The notes under the pieces were generated by a model. The model saw only the letters and a program-made list of their open reading frames with translations. It was not told the origin of the DNA and ran no database searches. Positions 1 to 10,241 of a DNA stretch of 64,000 bases are shown in pieces. The number at the start of each line of letters is the position of its first letter. Position 1 is the first letter of the stretch. Source of the stretch: PALSA-911 sp963743035 (GTDB lineage: Bacteria; Pseudomonadota; Alphaproteobacteria; Acetobacterales; Acetobacteraceae); contig CAVUOB010000009.1 of NCBI GenBank assembly GCA_963743035.1, positions 62,001 to 126,000 on the forward strand, in the 5' to 3' direction. The position numbers and the translations under genes are program-made.

Positions 1-68
1 GGTACCGGCCTGTCGAGCACCTACTCGGCTGTGGCGTGATCGCGATCGGACCAGGAGGCATCCGCACG

Positions 69-1181
69 ATGTTTCGAGACCGTCTTCCCTCCAGGCAGAA
101 AAAATCGATCTCCCATCGCGACCCCATCGTCATCGCGCTCCTCAACAATATGCCGGACGCGGCCCTGGAAGGGACAGAACGCCAGTTCTGCGCCCTTCTG
201 TCGGCCGCGTCGCGGGACTTCGTTGTGCGCCTGAAATTATATTCCCTGCCAGAGATCGCACGCTCGGATGCCACCCGGTCCCATATCTCCCGCTACTATG
301 ATGATATCGCGGAGCTGGAGGACGATCCGCCCGACGGGCTGATCGTTACGGGAACCGAGCCGCGTGCGCGCTCCCTCAGCGACGAGCCATTCTGGCCGGC
401 CCTGTCAAAGCTGGTTGCATGGTCGAACGACCACACGATCTCCAGCATCTGGTCCTGTTTAGCCGCGCATGCCGCCGTCCTGCATCTGGACAGCATCGAC
501 CGCCGCCCCCTCGATGGCAAATTGTCGGGTGTGTTCGACTGCCAAATAGGGTCCGCCGACCACGACATCGTATGGGGAACCCCAGGGCGGTGGCGGGTCC
601 CCCATTCCCGCTTCTACGACCTGCCCGAAGAGGCACTGGCAGCGCGGGGCTACGACATCTTGTCGCGGTCGCCCCATTCCGGAGTCGACATATTCCTCAA
701 GCAGGCGGACAGTCTTTTTCTGTTTTTTCAGGGCCATCCGGAATATGGCGCGGCCAGCCTGCTCAAGGAATATCGCCGCGACGTCACCCGATTTCTGTCC
801 CGGGAACGGGAGACCTATCCCGGAATTCCGCACGGCTATTTCAACGCGCATGTCGCCTCGGAACTCGTCGGCTTCCAGGAACGGGCGCTGCGCGATCGCA
901 GCCTTGATCTGCTCCCGGAGTTCGGCGCGCTGGTCGCACGGGCGGAGCTGCAGGCGCCCTGGTTTTCCACCGCCGTCCGGATTTACGCGAACTGGCTGTC
1001 CTATCTGGACAGTGAACGAACGCGCCGTGCCAGCCCGGACAGGTTGCATGAAGTCAACGCCAGCCTGCCCCACCCCGCGCTCACAGCCTCCACGCGGGAA
1101 GGGTTTTTTGCGCGTTCGCAAGGGGGCCTGCGGTCGCCCGACGCGAAGGGGTGGTTCCAGGGATTGATCCGCCCGGGTTAG
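69..1181 (+). CDS. Homoserine O-acyltransferase, MetA family (homoserine O-succinyltransferase-like)
   Basis: A 370-residue protein of the MetA fold, a class I glutamine-amidotransferase-like acyltransferase. The family transfers succinyl or acetyl from CoA to homoserine in methionine synthesis. The likely nucleophile is Cys130 in SSIWSCLAAHAAV, and the His/Glu pair of the triad is in GHPEYG (about residues 223 and 225). GLIVTGTEP, GKLSGVF and a C-terminal NWLSYLD segment also match the family. ATG 69 is chosen because AGGAGG lies at 53-58; an in-frame GTG at 36 has no such site. The acyl donor (acetyl or succinyl) cannot be told from sequence alone. It lies 12 bases before the polysaccharide transferase gene, which may be coincidence. 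Confidence 0.8.
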   Translation: MFRDRLPSRQKKSISHRDPIVIALLNNMPDAALEGTERQFCALLSAASRDFVVRLKLYSLPEIARSDATRSHISRYYDDIAELEDDPPDGLIVTGTEPRARSLSDEPFWPALSKLVAWSNDHTISSIWSCLAAHAAVLHLDSIDRRPLDGKLSGVFDCQIGSADHDIVWGTPGRWRVPHSRFYDLPEEALAARGYDILSRSPHSGVDIFLKQADSLFLFFQGHPEYGAASLLKEYRRDVTRFLSRERETYPGIPHGYFNAHVASELVGFQERALRDRSLDLLPEFGALVARAELQAPWFSTAVRIYANWLSYLDSERTRRASPDRLHEVNASLPHPALTASTREGFFARSQGGLRSPDAKGWFQGLIRPG

Positions 1182-1193
1182 GAGGGGCATGCC

Positions 1194-1982
1194 GTGCAAG
1201 AGGATACCAGGAACGGCTTTCCCAGGCGCGCAAGCTTTCTGGGCGTCACGGTGAACCTGCTGACCATGCAGGAAACCGAAGACTATGTGGTCGCTGCCAT
1301 CCGGGAAAGGCGGTTCATACAGCACGTCGCCATGAACGTCGCCAAGCTGGTCAATCTTCGCCACGACGCGGAGTTGCAGGCCGACGTCCTCGGGGCCGAT
1401 CTCGTATCCATAGACGGAATGGGAATCCTGATCGGCGCGCGGATGCTGGGCGTGCATGCGCCCGAACGCGTCGCCGGCGTGGACCTGATGGAAAATCTTC
1501 TGGCACGATGCGCGCAGGACGGCTTTCGTCCCTATCTGCTTGGCGCCCGCGCGGATGTACTGGAACTGGCGGTCCAGGAACTCGCGCGACGGCACCCGAC
1601 GCTGCGCCTGGCCGGCACGCACCACGGCTACTTCACGACGGACGAAGAGCCGGACATCATCGCGGAAATTCGCGCCGCCAGGCCGGATTGCCTGTTCGTG
1701 GGCATGCCGACCCCGCGCAAGGAACGCTTCATGGCCCGGCACCGCGCGGCCCTGGCGGTGCCATTCATCATGGGGGTCGGCGGTGGCCTGGACGTGCTGG
1801 CCGGGCATGTTCGCCGCGCCCCGGTCGCGTGGCAGCAAAGCGGTTTCGAATGGCTCTACCGAACCCTGCAGGAGCCCAGGCGCATGTGGCGGCGCTACCT
1901 CACCACGAACCTCGCCTATGCCGGCCTATTGGCGGGCGCCATCCTCCGAAAACCCCTGGGTCTCGGTGGCCCGTATGGATGA
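1194..1982 (+). CDS. WecG/TagA/CpsF (GumM-like) family glycosyltransferase
   Basis: A 262-residue GT26-family enzyme. Members such as WecG, TagA and GumM add a sugar (ManNAcA, ManNAc or glucose) to an undecaprenyl-diphosphate-linked glycan at the inner membrane. Family marks are NVAKLVNLRHDAEL near the N terminus, ADLVSIDGMGI, ERVAGVDLM, the glycine-rich PYLLGARADVLE, LFVGMPTPRKERF and MGVGGGLDVLAG, followed by the basic C-terminal stretch RTLQEPRRMWRRY. The start is GTG 1194, preceded by AGGAGGGG overlapping the previous stop codon. It opens the polysaccharide cluster. The sugar is not predictable. Confidence 0.88.
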   Translation: MQEDTRNGFPRRASFLGVTVNLLTMQETEDYVVAAIRERRFIQHVAMNVAKLVNLRHDAELQADVLGADLVSIDGMGILIGARMLGVHAPERVAGVDLMENLLARCAQDGFRPYLLGARADVLELAVQELARRHPTLRLAGTHHGYFTTDEEPDIIAEIRAARPDCLFVGMPTPRKERFMARHRAALAVPFIMGVGGGLDVLAGHVRRAPVAWQQSGFEWLYRTLQEPRRMWRRYLTTNLAYAGLLAGAILRKPLGLGGPYG

Positions 1983-2209
1983 CGTCGCCGTCCGCGGGGC
2001 TGACGGATTTGTCGCCGGGGCCATCCATAGGCAGGCAGGACCGATCTGACGAACCGCCAGCGCGGGGATCACGCGGATAGACGCAGGGGCGCGGAACACC
2101 GGGAGACAGTTTCCGGCCAAACCGCCGATGCCCTTCGAGGAAGGCGCCTCCCACGCCTTGCAGCGCTGTTCGGCTGTGAGGAGGCGGAAACGGCCGAGGC
2201 TGCAGGTCC

Positions 2210-3260
2210 TCAGGTCTCGTGCGCCTTGAGGATATGATCGGGCCTGCCCACCTCTCCCATCAGCCCCGCCACCGAGCCGCGGACCGCGGTCAATGCGTTG
2301 GCGAAGGAACCGGCTTTCACGAAGGCTGCGGCATCGAGCACCTGCATCAGCACGGTCCAGGCCAGCCAGGTGTGATACCGGTCACGCACGAAGAGTATCC
2401 TGTTGCGGGATTCGAGGTAGACGGACAGGGAAGAGGCGGCGCCCCTTCTGTCGGCACTGCCGATCGTGGTGCCCCCTCTATGCGGCACGATGGAATCATG
2501 CGCGTAGCCGAGTTCGCCAAGATCCTTGGCCCGGGAACCCCATTCGAGGTCCTCGAAATACAGAAAATAGCGTTCGTCCATCAGCCCGATCCGCTCGATC
2601 AGATCCCGGGTGACGTAGAGCGATGCACCACATGGCGCATGCAGACGGGCCTCGACATCCTCCGCATCCGGCTCGACCGCCGCGCACACATCGCGGTCGA
2701 CGGCAATCGTCCTCGCCGTCAGCTTGTGCCAGGCCAGACCACGCGTGCGAACCATATTCGAACCCGGGCCGACCGTTATGCGGCTACCCACCATCCCTTT
2801 GGCGCGCCTGGCCGCCTGGTCCACAAGCTCCGCGAGTGCCGATGGGGTGGGTTCGGTGTCGGGATTGAGAATCCAGGCACCTCGCCAGCCAGGCCTCTGC
2901 AGCAGCGGGCGCAACCAGGCATTGACCGCACCGGCATATCCGAGGTTCTCGGGCATTTCGGCGACATGCACGCGCGCTTCGGCGTTGGCGTCCCGCCGAA
3001 CCAGCCGAAACACGCGTTGCCGGAGCGCGTTCGGCAGATCGACCACGGGCTGCGGTTCCGTCGCCGGCCCGCATAGGGCCGTCTCCGCGCTCAAAGCGTC
3101 GAGGAGCGCCGTCATGCCTTCCCGGCCGCCGTTTTCCGCAATGAACACATCAAAGCGCGGCTCGGGCTGCAGCTGCCTCAATGCCTCAAGGCAGCCGAGT
3201 ATATCCGCCGGCATTGCGGTAGCCGACGATGATGACGGCGACGTCCGGCAATGGATCCAT
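2210..3260 (-). CDS. Glycosyltransferase family 2 (rhamnosyltransferase-like), frameshifted near its N terminus
   Basis: A GT-A fold glycosyltransferase of the rhamnosyltransferase/WcaE type. The first 18 or so residues (MDPLPDVAVIIVGYRNAG, from the ATG at 3258-3260) are in one frame. The rest, starting DILGCLEALRQLQ, is in another. The switch falls at about 3205-3214 and the total length is 3n+1, so one extra base, probably in a GGCGG run, explains it; corrected length is about 349 residues. Further features are FIAENGG, NPDTEPTPSALAEL with the metal-binding DxE-like motif, the PCGASLYVTRD acceptor region and FLYFEDLEWGSRA with the catalytic ED. It is transcribed away from the deacetylase gene. 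Read literally, the protein starts at 3214 and lacks the first beta strand of the nucleotide-binding fold. Confidence 0.75.
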
Positions 3261-3378
3261 CAATTGGCCCTCGGTCTTGATAGATGGCCTGAGGCGAGCT
3301 TCCTCGCGCCGCACTCTGTCAGCATCGGGGCCATCCATCCAAACAAATTGCCGGGCAGCGCCGCTGCGATCCATGCCG

Positions 3379-4335
3379 TCACGTGGCCGTCCCGCGGAGA
3401 TTTCTTCGCGCAGGCCGCGCATTCATCCAATCGCGGACCGTTCGCAGGACAGGCGCGACCCGGACCTTCAGCGGAAGGATCTCACGGCGGGTATTTTTCG
3501 GACTTGTCCGGTAGAACACGTCCCGCATCTGGCGAAAGCCGTTGCTCCTGCCGTGCACCAGAAAGATCGCCCGGTGGCCGCTGGCACGAGCGACCGCCAA
3601 CGCCGATCCGGTCGCATCCAGCACGTTGCCATAGGGTATGCTCAGACAGGTCACGGGCCGGCCGGACAATTTTTCCAGCACCTCCCGGCTTTCCCGGATT
3701 TCCCGGTCCAGCTCTGTCGGCGACAGCGCACGAAAGAACCTGTGGGTCATCGAATGATTGCCGACATCCATCCCGTACGATGGAAACATGCGAACGTCGC
3801 CTTCGTCCATGAACAACCCCGATCCCTGCCGGATCTTATCGGCCGTCGTGCCAAGCAAGGACAGAATGCGCTCGCTCGCAGCATCGAGCTGCGGACACGT
3901 CAATAACGGCATGTAGTCCGCGATCAGGTCTCCCGCCGAAGCCGCGCTGGCCCCGCCGAAGCCCAGCAGCGACATAACCTTTGCCAGCCCGAGCTGGCCG
4001 ACCGCCAGGGAAATCAAATTGTCCATGGGAAGGGCATTGGCCGTCAGGATGCCCGCGCTCAGAAAAAAGATCGATGGGGCACTGATCGCCTTCAGGATGG
4101 GCCCCGCGACTTCGAGCACCGACCGGTAGGCATCGTCGAACGTAATCAGCAACGCCTTCCTGGGCAATGCCCGCCCCATCAGGTCCGATGCGCTGATGAG
4201 GTCATAGTTCTTGGCGAAATAACGCATGTGCTGCACAAAGACATCCGGATCCGTGCTCACGCCAAGCAGGTCGGTCAGCGGGTCCTTCTCGGCGGACAGA
4301 TGATGATAGACGACGACCATGGGTCTGCTGATCAT
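3379..4335 (-). CDS. Polysaccharide deacetylase family protein (NodB homology)
   Basis: A 318-residue carbohydrate esterase 4-like protein. The family removes N- or O-acetyl groups from polysaccharides with a metal-bound His pair. The NodB motif 1 is LLITFDDAYRS (about residues 70-80), motif 2 is GMDVGNHSMTH with the two metal-binding histidines, and a later PYGN matches the substrate-groove motif. A roughly 90-residue insertion sits between motifs 1 and 2, as in long bacterial members. ATG 4335 is preferred since GAAGG precedes it; an upstream in-frame start at 4401 would add 22 basic residues unlike the family. No signal peptide is evident. Its place among export genes suggests it tailors the exported glycan. 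Confidence 0.82.
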   Translation of the reverse strand: MISRPMVVVYHHLSAEKDPLTDLLGVSTDPDVFVQHMRYFAKNYDLISASDLMGRALPRKALLITFDDAYRSVLEVAGPILKAISAPSIFFLSAGILTANALPMDNLISLAVGQLGLAKVMSLLGFGGASAASAGDLIADYMPLLTCPQLDAASERILSLLGTTADKIRQGSGLFMDEGDVRMFPSYGMDVGNHSMTHRFFRALSPTELDREIRESREVLEKLSGRPVTCLSIPYGNVLDATGSALAVARASGHRAIFLVHGRSNGFRQMRDVFYRTSPKNTRREILPLKVRVAPVLRTVRDWMNARPARRNLRGTAT

Positions 4336-4709
4336 GCGATCCTTCTCTGTGCGTCTTCCGCACAATCCATTCCCGGCAGCCAGCTGCGCCCGGCAGCGCA
4401 AAAGAACAAACGCGAGCGACCGGCGGTTCGGGTGGCCATCGACCAGGCCCGCTCATCCGTACGGGCGACAAAGGAGAAACCGCAAGTTGCATCCGGCGAG
4501 GGAATAAACCCGGCCTTGTCCGCGATATTTTCGTTACCATACCGTGCCATCTTGTGGCATGATCGGCAAGTGGAAAGTCGTTGGAATGCGGAAGAGTGCG
4601 ATAGGAGCGGTTATTGCGGCATTGGCCTTGCAGGATGATATCCGCTCGCGCCTCGCGGGGCTGACCATGAAGCAACGCCAAAGCCCCCTCCCCGGCCGGA
4701 GGAGGAGGC
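4336..4709. other. Divergent intergenic region with a TGCCA-N5-TGGCA dyad
   Basis: This 374-base gap separates the divergently read deacetylase and flippase genes, so it should hold promoters for both. A short dyad, TGCCA (4545-4549), five bases, then TGGCA (4555-4559), lies in it. No convincing gene or terminator is seen. GGAGGAGG ahead of 4710 is the ribosome-binding site of the flippase gene. Confidence 0.4.
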
Positions 4710-6200
4710 GTGTCTGAACCGGGGGCCATTCGACGCCATCGCCTGGACGGCCTGATTCGTGCTGCCAAGGATCTGCGTGCCGGTCTGGCGCATCGGATGT
4801 TTCAGGGCGCCATGATCTTCTCGGCGGGATTGGCCATCGAGTACGCCGCGCAATTTGCCCGCTCCGTCACGCTTACCCGGCAGCTCGGTCCCACCGAGTT
4901 CGGGATCGCCTCCTCCATGGTGATCCTGGCGACACTGATCGACATGAGTACCGGCCTGGGTGCTGACCGGTATCTGATCCAGGCGAAAGATGGAGATGGC
5001 AAAGAAGCGCTCGCGGTCGCGCATACGCTGACACTGGGGCGAGCTGCCCTGAGCGCCGCGCTGCTGGCAGCGCTCGCCTGGCCGACGGCGAAGCTGCTCG
5101 GCGTGCCGCAGGCAGCCGGCAGCTTCTACTGGCTGGCCGCGATACCGCTGCTGCGCGGCTTCGCGCATTTGCGCGTCGACCAGTTGCAACGCGGCTATCA
5201 GTTCTGGCCAGGGACGGTCGCAAATGCGTCGGCCAACCTGGTGGGGCTGGCAGCCGTGGTGTGTGCCTCCCTGCTGTTGCACGACCATCGCGCCGTGCTG
5301 TGGGGACTTGGTGCGCAGGCCGTCGGACTTGTCTGCGCCACCCACGGTGCTGCCGGCATACCGTACCGATTTTCGTTCCAGGCAGACGCCATGCGCCGGG
5401 CACTGCGCTTTGGCATTCCATTGATGCTGAACGGCCTCGCGCTGGCGGCGCTGGGGCAATTCGACAGGCTTGCCGTGGGGTCATTTCTGGATGTCGCGCA
5501 ACTCGGCCGCTACGGTCTGGCGACCATGATGTTCTACATGCCGACGTCCCTGTTGTTTCGCGTGACATTCACCGTGGCTCAGCCACGGCTCTCCGCCGCA
5601 TGGCATGAGTCGCCGCTGTGGGAATTCCCCCATCTCTTCCAACGCATGAGCATGGTTTCGGCTGCAATCGGAGCCCTGGCCGCTGCGGCTGTCGCGACAT
5701 TCGGCGATGCCATCCTGAGTATCGTGTTCGGTGCCCGGTTCGCCGTGGGAGACCTGTTCTTCGCGATCTTCAGCCTCGCGGTCTTCATGCGGTTTGCCAG
5801 GCAGATGGCCAATTTCGGCGGCCTCGCCGCCGGCCGGACGAGAGATCTGATGCTGTCGAACCTCTCGGGCGCCCTCGGCCTTGCTGTTACGGTGGTGGGC
5901 TTGTGGCTGACGCCCGCGCTGTTCGCGGCAGCCGGCGGAATGCTTGCCGGGGAGGCTCTGGGCACGATCGTCGCGTTCGCGCGTCTCGACCGCCATCTGC
6001 GAGTATCGGCAAACGCCTCCTACACGGCCTTCCTGGCCATGCTGTCGATACCCGGAGCGGTCGCCGCCTGGGTCCTCCTGGGTCATCCATCGATACAGCT
6101 GCGCATGGCCGTACTTGGCAGCCTCATGATCTGCCTCGCCCTGGGCACGCGCCGTCTTTACAATCGCAAACAGGCGCAAACTGTCGGTTCGCAACCTTGA
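4710..6200 (+). CDS. Wzx-like lipopolysaccharide/oligosaccharide flippase (MOP superfamily)
   Basis: A 496-residue integral membrane protein with about 12-14 hydrophobic segments. The first is FQGAMIFSAGLAIEYAAQFA, followed by RQLGPTEFGIASS, the usual first-loop motif of polysaccharide flippases. Repeats of hydrophobic spans run to the C terminus near residue 480. Such proteins flip undecaprenyl-linked repeat units across the inner membrane for Wzy-dependent assembly. The GTG start at 4710 follows GGAGGAGG closely; an ATG at 4798 (MFQGAMIF) would also keep every membrane span. It is read in the same direction as the methyltransferase and polymerase-like genes downstream, which fits one assembly pathway. 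Confidence 0.82.
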   Translation: MSEPGAIRRHRLDGLIRAAKDLRAGLAHRMFQGAMIFSAGLAIEYAAQFARSVTLTRQLGPTEFGIASSMVILATLIDMSTGLGADRYLIQAKDGDGKEALAVAHTLTLGRAALSAALLAALAWPTAKLLGVPQAAGSFYWLAAIPLLRGFAHLRVDQLQRGYQFWPGTVANASANLVGLAAVVCASLLLHDHRAVLWGLGAQAVGLVCATHGAAGIPYRFSFQADAMRRALRFGIPLMLNGLALAALGQFDRLAVGSFLDVAQLGRYGLATMMFYMPTSLLFRVTFTVAQPRLSAAWHESPLWEFPHLFQRMSMVSAAIGALAAAAVATFGDAILSIVFGARFAVGDLFFAIFSLAVFMRFARQMANFGGLAAGRTRDLMLSNLSGALGLAVTVVGLWLTPALFAAAGGMLAGEALGTIVAFARLDRHLRVSANASYTAFLAMLSIPGAVAAWVLLGHPSIQLRMAVLGSLMICLALGTRRLYNRKQAQTVGSQP

Positions 6201-6386
6201 TGCCAAGCTGCGCATGGCGAAGCCACACCACCGGAGGCCGTGACTGCCTTCCCGGCCATAAGCTGGCGCATGGCTTGCCGCTCACGTCCCCGGCTCCCGA
6301 CTTCCGCAGATCCACGCGACGACGATGGCGGCGAGATCCGGTTCGGGCGTCGACGGGCGGGTATATCGGCAAAGAAGGACCGTGGT

Positions 6387-7288
6387 ATGCTGCGGAAACT
6401 ACTGAAGAAATGGATCGGACCCAGACTATCCAACGCCCGGTTTCTGTTTGCCGCGCCGCTGGCCTACCCGCCGGGTCATTTCTACTCCCCGATCTGCGAT
6501 CCAGCCGAACTCAGGCACAGCTATCAGGATCTGCATACGAGGCCGATGCCCGCCAGCTTGCCCGGCATCGACCTCGCGCACGACGCCCAACTCGCGCTAT
6601 GGGAGAGCTGGGCCCCCTTTCTCGCGGACGCGCGGGGGCTTGCCCGGAACGATCCGGCACGACGCTACCGAACGCCTTCACGCAGCTTCGATATCGGTGA
6701 CGCGATCGTCTATCAATGCATGCTGCGTCACCTGCGGCCGGAACGGCTCATAGAGGTGGGATGCGGCTCATCCTCCGCAGTTGCACTCGACACATTCGAT
6801 CGGTTCTTCCGGAATTGGCCGCGCTGCACCTTCATTGAACCGTATCCAGACCTGCTGCACTCGTTTCTCCTACCAGGAGACGGAGCGGCGATCGAGATAT
6901 TCCGACCGCGGTGCAGGCCGTGCCGCTCAGCTACTTTGACGATCTTCAACGCAATGACATTCTGTTCATCGATTCCACGCATGTCGTAAAGACCGGGTCG
7001 GATGTGGTCTTTGAACTGTTTGAGATCCTGCCGCGGCTTCATTCCGGCGTCGTGGTGCATTTCCACGATGTGTTCTATCCTTTCGAATACCCGCGGGAGT
7101 GGGTCATTGACCGGAATTACTCCTGGAACGAGCTCTATGCGTTGCGCGCCTTTCTGATGGGGAATCGCGATTGGGAGATCCTGTTCTTCAATGACTACAT
7201 GGCCCGCACCGAACGCCCACGGCTCAGGCAACAGGCGCCAGAGATGCTTGCCAATCCCGGCGGCGGCCTCTGGCTGCGCCGTCGCTAA
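6387..7288 (+). CDS. Class I SAM-dependent methyltransferase, frameshifted in the middle
   Basis: A methyltransferase (MTase_24-like) with SAM motif I LIEVGCGSSSAVALDT and the conserved acidic strand CTFIEPYPD. The second half carries DILFIDSTHVVKTGSDV, VVVHFHDVFYPFEYP and EILFFNDYMA, all typical of a family often found in polysaccharide clusters. The two halves are in different frames. The change lies at about 6895-6902, after AAIEI and before PTAVQAVPL, and total length is 3n+2, so one missing base explains it; corrected length is about 300 residues. ATG 6387 has AAGAAGGA upstream. Substrate unknown; a sugar hydroxyl is a reasonable guess from context. Confidence 0.75.
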
Positions 7289-7420
7289 CGGCGCCCGGTG
7301 GTATCGCGGTGAACGGCGACGAACCGCCGGGCCAGTCCGGCAACCCGGCGGACCGCATTCGGATGAACTTCCCCTGACCGGGACGACGGCACGATGGAGA
7401 GCTTGCGGGGAGACGTCAGG

Positions 7421-8782
7421 ATGGAAGTGGCGATGGATACCATGGCTCAAGACGACGGGCCGGGCGCCAACCCGGACGCGACGGCACTGCCCAATGATGT
7501 CGATGAAGCCACGCCACTTCCGCTTGCCCTCAAGCTGATTCTCCTGTCGGTATTTCTGCCGGAGGGCCTCTCCTTCTTCGTATTCGGATTGCGGCTGACC
7601 GTTTCGCGGGTGATCCTTCTGGCTCTGGCGCCCTCGCTGTTCTTGCGATTGGGCCAAAAGCTGTCCACGGGGCGCTACGTCTTCGTCGCCTCTGATCTCT
7701 TCATCGCCCTGGCGGCGGTCTGGATGTTCGTCGGGCCGAGCGTCACCGGCGGCTTCGGTGATGCACTCGCCCACTCGGGTCCGATCGTGCTCGAATATCT
7801 GATCGCATACATGGCGACCCGCCTGCTGCTGACGAGTCACGGGCAGGCACTCGCCTTCATCGGCTTTCTCTGCCTCGCCATATCCATTGTCGTCCTGGAC
7901 GCATTGCTGGATACGTTGACCGGCCGCTATTTCACCCGCGAACTGGTATCCCAGATTACCGGCTTTCAGAAAGCCGGGCATTTAGCGGATGAAATTCGCT
8001 TCGGCCTGTTGCGCGCAGCCGGCCCGATCGAGCATCCGATCATATTCGGCTTCACGAGCGCAATCGGCCTGTTGTTTGCCGCCTGGATCGACATCAGGCG
8101 GCGGGTCTACTGCGCCGCCTCCTGTGCCCTGGGTGTCGTGATCGGCTTTTCGTCCGCTCCTCAGCAAGGCGCGATCATGGGATTTGGGCTTCTCCTGTAC
8201 GGCCAGATGGCTGCGGGCATGTCGAGGCGATGGCTGCTGATTGTCGGTGTGTCCGCCACGGTGCTGCTCGCCATATACTTCAGTACGGACACTCCGTTCG
8301 GGCATATCATCGAACTGGTGACGCTGGATCCGCAAACTGGATATTACAGGCTGTATGTATGGAACATCATGGGTCCGATCGTTCTGAACAACCCATATTT
8401 CGGGGTCATCCTGGACCAGTTGGACGTCCAGACTACCATCGACTCGCTATGGCTTGTTCTATCTTTGAGTTATGGCATTCCCTGCGCTGTCCTGACCGCC
8501 CTCGCCATGATCGGATCCTGTCATCGTCCCACGGATCTTCCGCGCGCGCATTTGACCAGATCGGAGTCACGCATCGGCACGGTACTGGGCGTCGTCATAT
8601 TCCTGGTCATGTTCGAGGGATTCACGGTTCACTTCTGGGGATCGATCTGGATTCTTGTCAGCCTTCTGATCGGTCTGCGGGCTCATCTCGGCGAACTGGG
8701 CGCACTCGGCACGGCCGCGCAGTTGAACCATGCGTCACCGGCCATGCGGACGGCGGAGATGGAGACCTATGCCGGGGGGTGA
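7421..8782 (+). CDS. O-antigen ligase/polymerase-like (Wzy/WaaL-type) membrane protein
   Basis: A protein of about 453 residues with a hydrophilic N terminus of some 30 residues and then 10-12 hydrophobic segments. A large hydrophilic loop carries RFGLLRAAGPIEHPIIFG, close to the R-x-G-x(n)-H/P pattern seen in O-antigen ligase family proteins. These proteins polymerise or ligate glycan repeat units on the periplasmic face of the inner membrane. ATG 7421 is preferred because GGGGAG sits eight bases upstream; an in-frame ATG at 7394 is possible. It follows the flippase and methyltransferase, consistent with a Wzy-dependent pathway. Ligase and polymerase cannot be separated by eye. Confidence 0.72.
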   Translation: MEVAMDTMAQDDGPGANPDATALPNDVDEATPLPLALKLILLSVFLPEGLSFFVFGLRLTVSRVILLALAPSLFLRLGQKLSTGRYVFVASDLFIALAAVWMFVGPSVTGGFGDALAHSGPIVLEYLIAYMATRLLLTSHGQALAFIGFLCLAISIVVLDALLDTLTGRYFTRELVSQITGFQKAGHLADEIRFGLLRAAGPIEHPIIFGFTSAIGLLFAAWIDIRRRVYCAASCALGVVIGFSSAPQQGAIMGFGLLLYGQMAAGMSRRWLLIVGVSATVLLAIYFSTDTPFGHIIELVTLDPQTGYYRLYVWNIMGPIVLNNPYFGVILDQLDVQTTIDSLWLVLSLSYGIPCAVLTALAMIGSCHRPTDLPRAHLTRSESRIGTVLGVVIFLVMFEGFTVHFWGSIWILVSLLIGLRAHLGELGALGTAAQLNHASPAMRTAEMETYAGG

Positions 8783-8858
8783 GCCCAACCGCGCGGAGGT
8801 CGTGAACTCCGTGCATCGGCAAAGCCGCAGCGCGCCGCAAGGCGCCAGGCCGGCCGGA

Positions 8859-10241
8859 TCACCCCCTCCCCGGCTGAGCGCCGACCGCAACCGGGCCCAA
8901 GGCTCCACAGAGGTCGAGTGTGTTGCCGGCGGCATCGGTGATGGTGGCGCCGGCCGGCAGATTGACACGGGTGATGGCAAGCCTGGGCGCAAGCGTTCCG
9001 GCGGCACAATTGAACGTCAGCACATTGCTGCCCGATCCGCCGGCGTAGATGGCGAGGCCGCCGTCCTGGAGACTGAGGGTGGGCGCGCCCCTGACCATGG
9101 CTGGCGTATTGAGGTTGACGGTCAGGGTGACGCCGCCGCCGGCACCCCCTTTGTCACTGCCCGGGCCGGCGGTTACCCGCGTGACATTCGTGGCCGCGGT
9201 GCCCGGGGGGGCCGGGATGACCGCCCCGCTGACCATGCTGACATTGTTGACGAAGGCGAGGCCGCTGCCGCTCGGCGGGTAGAAGGGGCCGTAAGCCCCG
9301 CTGAAATCGATATGGTTGCCCTGAACCACCACGCCGTCGATGGCATTTCCGGGATCCTGGATCACCGCGATCGAGTAGGACATGCCGCGCGAAGGCCCCT
9401 TCGCGACGATCACATTATTGCGGATCGCCGCATGGCTCAGGCTTGATCCCAGCTGCGCCTGCAACTGAACCCCCTGCATGCCTCCGGGATTGGGCTGGTA
9501 GATCGTATTGAACGCTTCAACAGCACCGATCAGGCGCACCCCGACATATTGCACGGGATCCGGATGGGATCGCGGATCCGTCCCCAGATTATGGAAGAGG
9601 TTATATTCAACAACCGTGGACATCGTCCCATTGTTGAAATCGATCGCATCTTCCGGCGCGTTCAGGAAGTAGTTGTATCGCGCGACGAATTTGCCGGAAC
9701 CGTTGTAGCTGATCAGCGCCCAGACCGCGCCATCCCGGCCACCGCCGCCGTCGAGCGTGTTATGCCGCACGGAGAGGTCGGATGCCCTGGCGCTGCCCTG
9801 GATCGGCACCCTGTTATTGACGCCCACCTTGAAGTTGCTGTCTTCGATAACGTCGTCGGCGCCGTCCACATAGACGTTCCAACCGCCCTCGAGGGAGAAG
9901 TCATAGCCATTGAGCCGGACGTGATCGCCGCTGACGCGGACGGTGTGGGTTGCCGCGTCCACCCTGACCCCGGCCATCGCTAGGCTCGCCGGATCCTTCA
10001 GCGCCGTCCCCGCCGGCACTCCCACCGCGTAATCCACCCCGGCGACCGACCATGGCGGCCGCGCTGCATAGCCGTCCAGCAGCCGCGGCAGCTGCGCAAT
10101 GCCCGAAGCGGCGCCGGCCGCGCCGTCCTCGAAGCGGACGCCGGGAACCGAGGCCGGACCGGCCGCCGCCGGACAAGCCAGCTCCCCGGCCAGCAGGATG
10201 ACAGCCCCCGCTCGCCAGCCCGCGCGGACGCGATCAGGCAC
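8859..10241 (-). CDS. Secreted right-handed beta-helix protein with C-terminal Ig-like domain
   Basis: A 460-residue protein starting at GTG 10241 with a Sec-type signal (RAGAVILLAGELACPAAAG). Residues from about 35 to 350 resemble a parallel beta-helix, with many N-rich turns such as RHNTLDGG, ARYNYFLNAPEDAIDF and VEYNLFHNLG. A C-terminal domain of about 95 residues (APTLSLQDGG to ITDAAGNTLDL) is beta-sandwich-like. Both parts are closely related to parts of the 1369-residue protein 2.2 kb away; RPPWSVAGVDYAVGVP marks the shared N-terminal region. Its start overlaps the stop of the GT2 gene by eight bases, so the two are probably translationally coupled. A polysaccharide lyase, epimerase or binding role is possible; no catalytic motif is clear. 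Confidence 0.75.
   Translation of the reverse strand: MPDRVRAGWRAGAVILLAGELACPAAAGPASVPGVRFEDGAAGAASGIAQLPRLLDGYAARPPWSVAGVDYAVGVPAGTALKDPASLAMAGVRVDAATHTVRVSGDHVRLNGYDFSLEGGWNVYVDGADDVIEDSNFKVGVNNRVPIQGSARASDLSVRHNTLDGGGGRDGAVWALISYNGSGKFVARYNYFLNAPEDAIDFNNGTMSTVVEYNLFHNLGTDPRSHPDPVQYVGVRLIGAVEAFNTIYQPNPGGMQGVQLQAQLGSSLSHAAIRNNVIVAKGPSRGMSYSIAVIQDPGNAIDGVVVQGNHIDFSGAYGPFYPPSGSGLAFVNNVSMVSGAVIPAPPGTAATNVTRVTAGPGSDKGGAGGGVTLTVNLNTPAMVRGAPTLSLQDGGLAIYAGGSGSNVLTFNCAAGTLAPRLAITRVNLPAGATITDAAGNTLDLCGALGPVAVGAQPGRG

Noticed and set aside
1..68. A SAM riboswitch upstream of the MetA-like gene
   Set aside because: Only 68 bases are available and no SAM-II-like pseudoknot was seen; it may lie outside the window.
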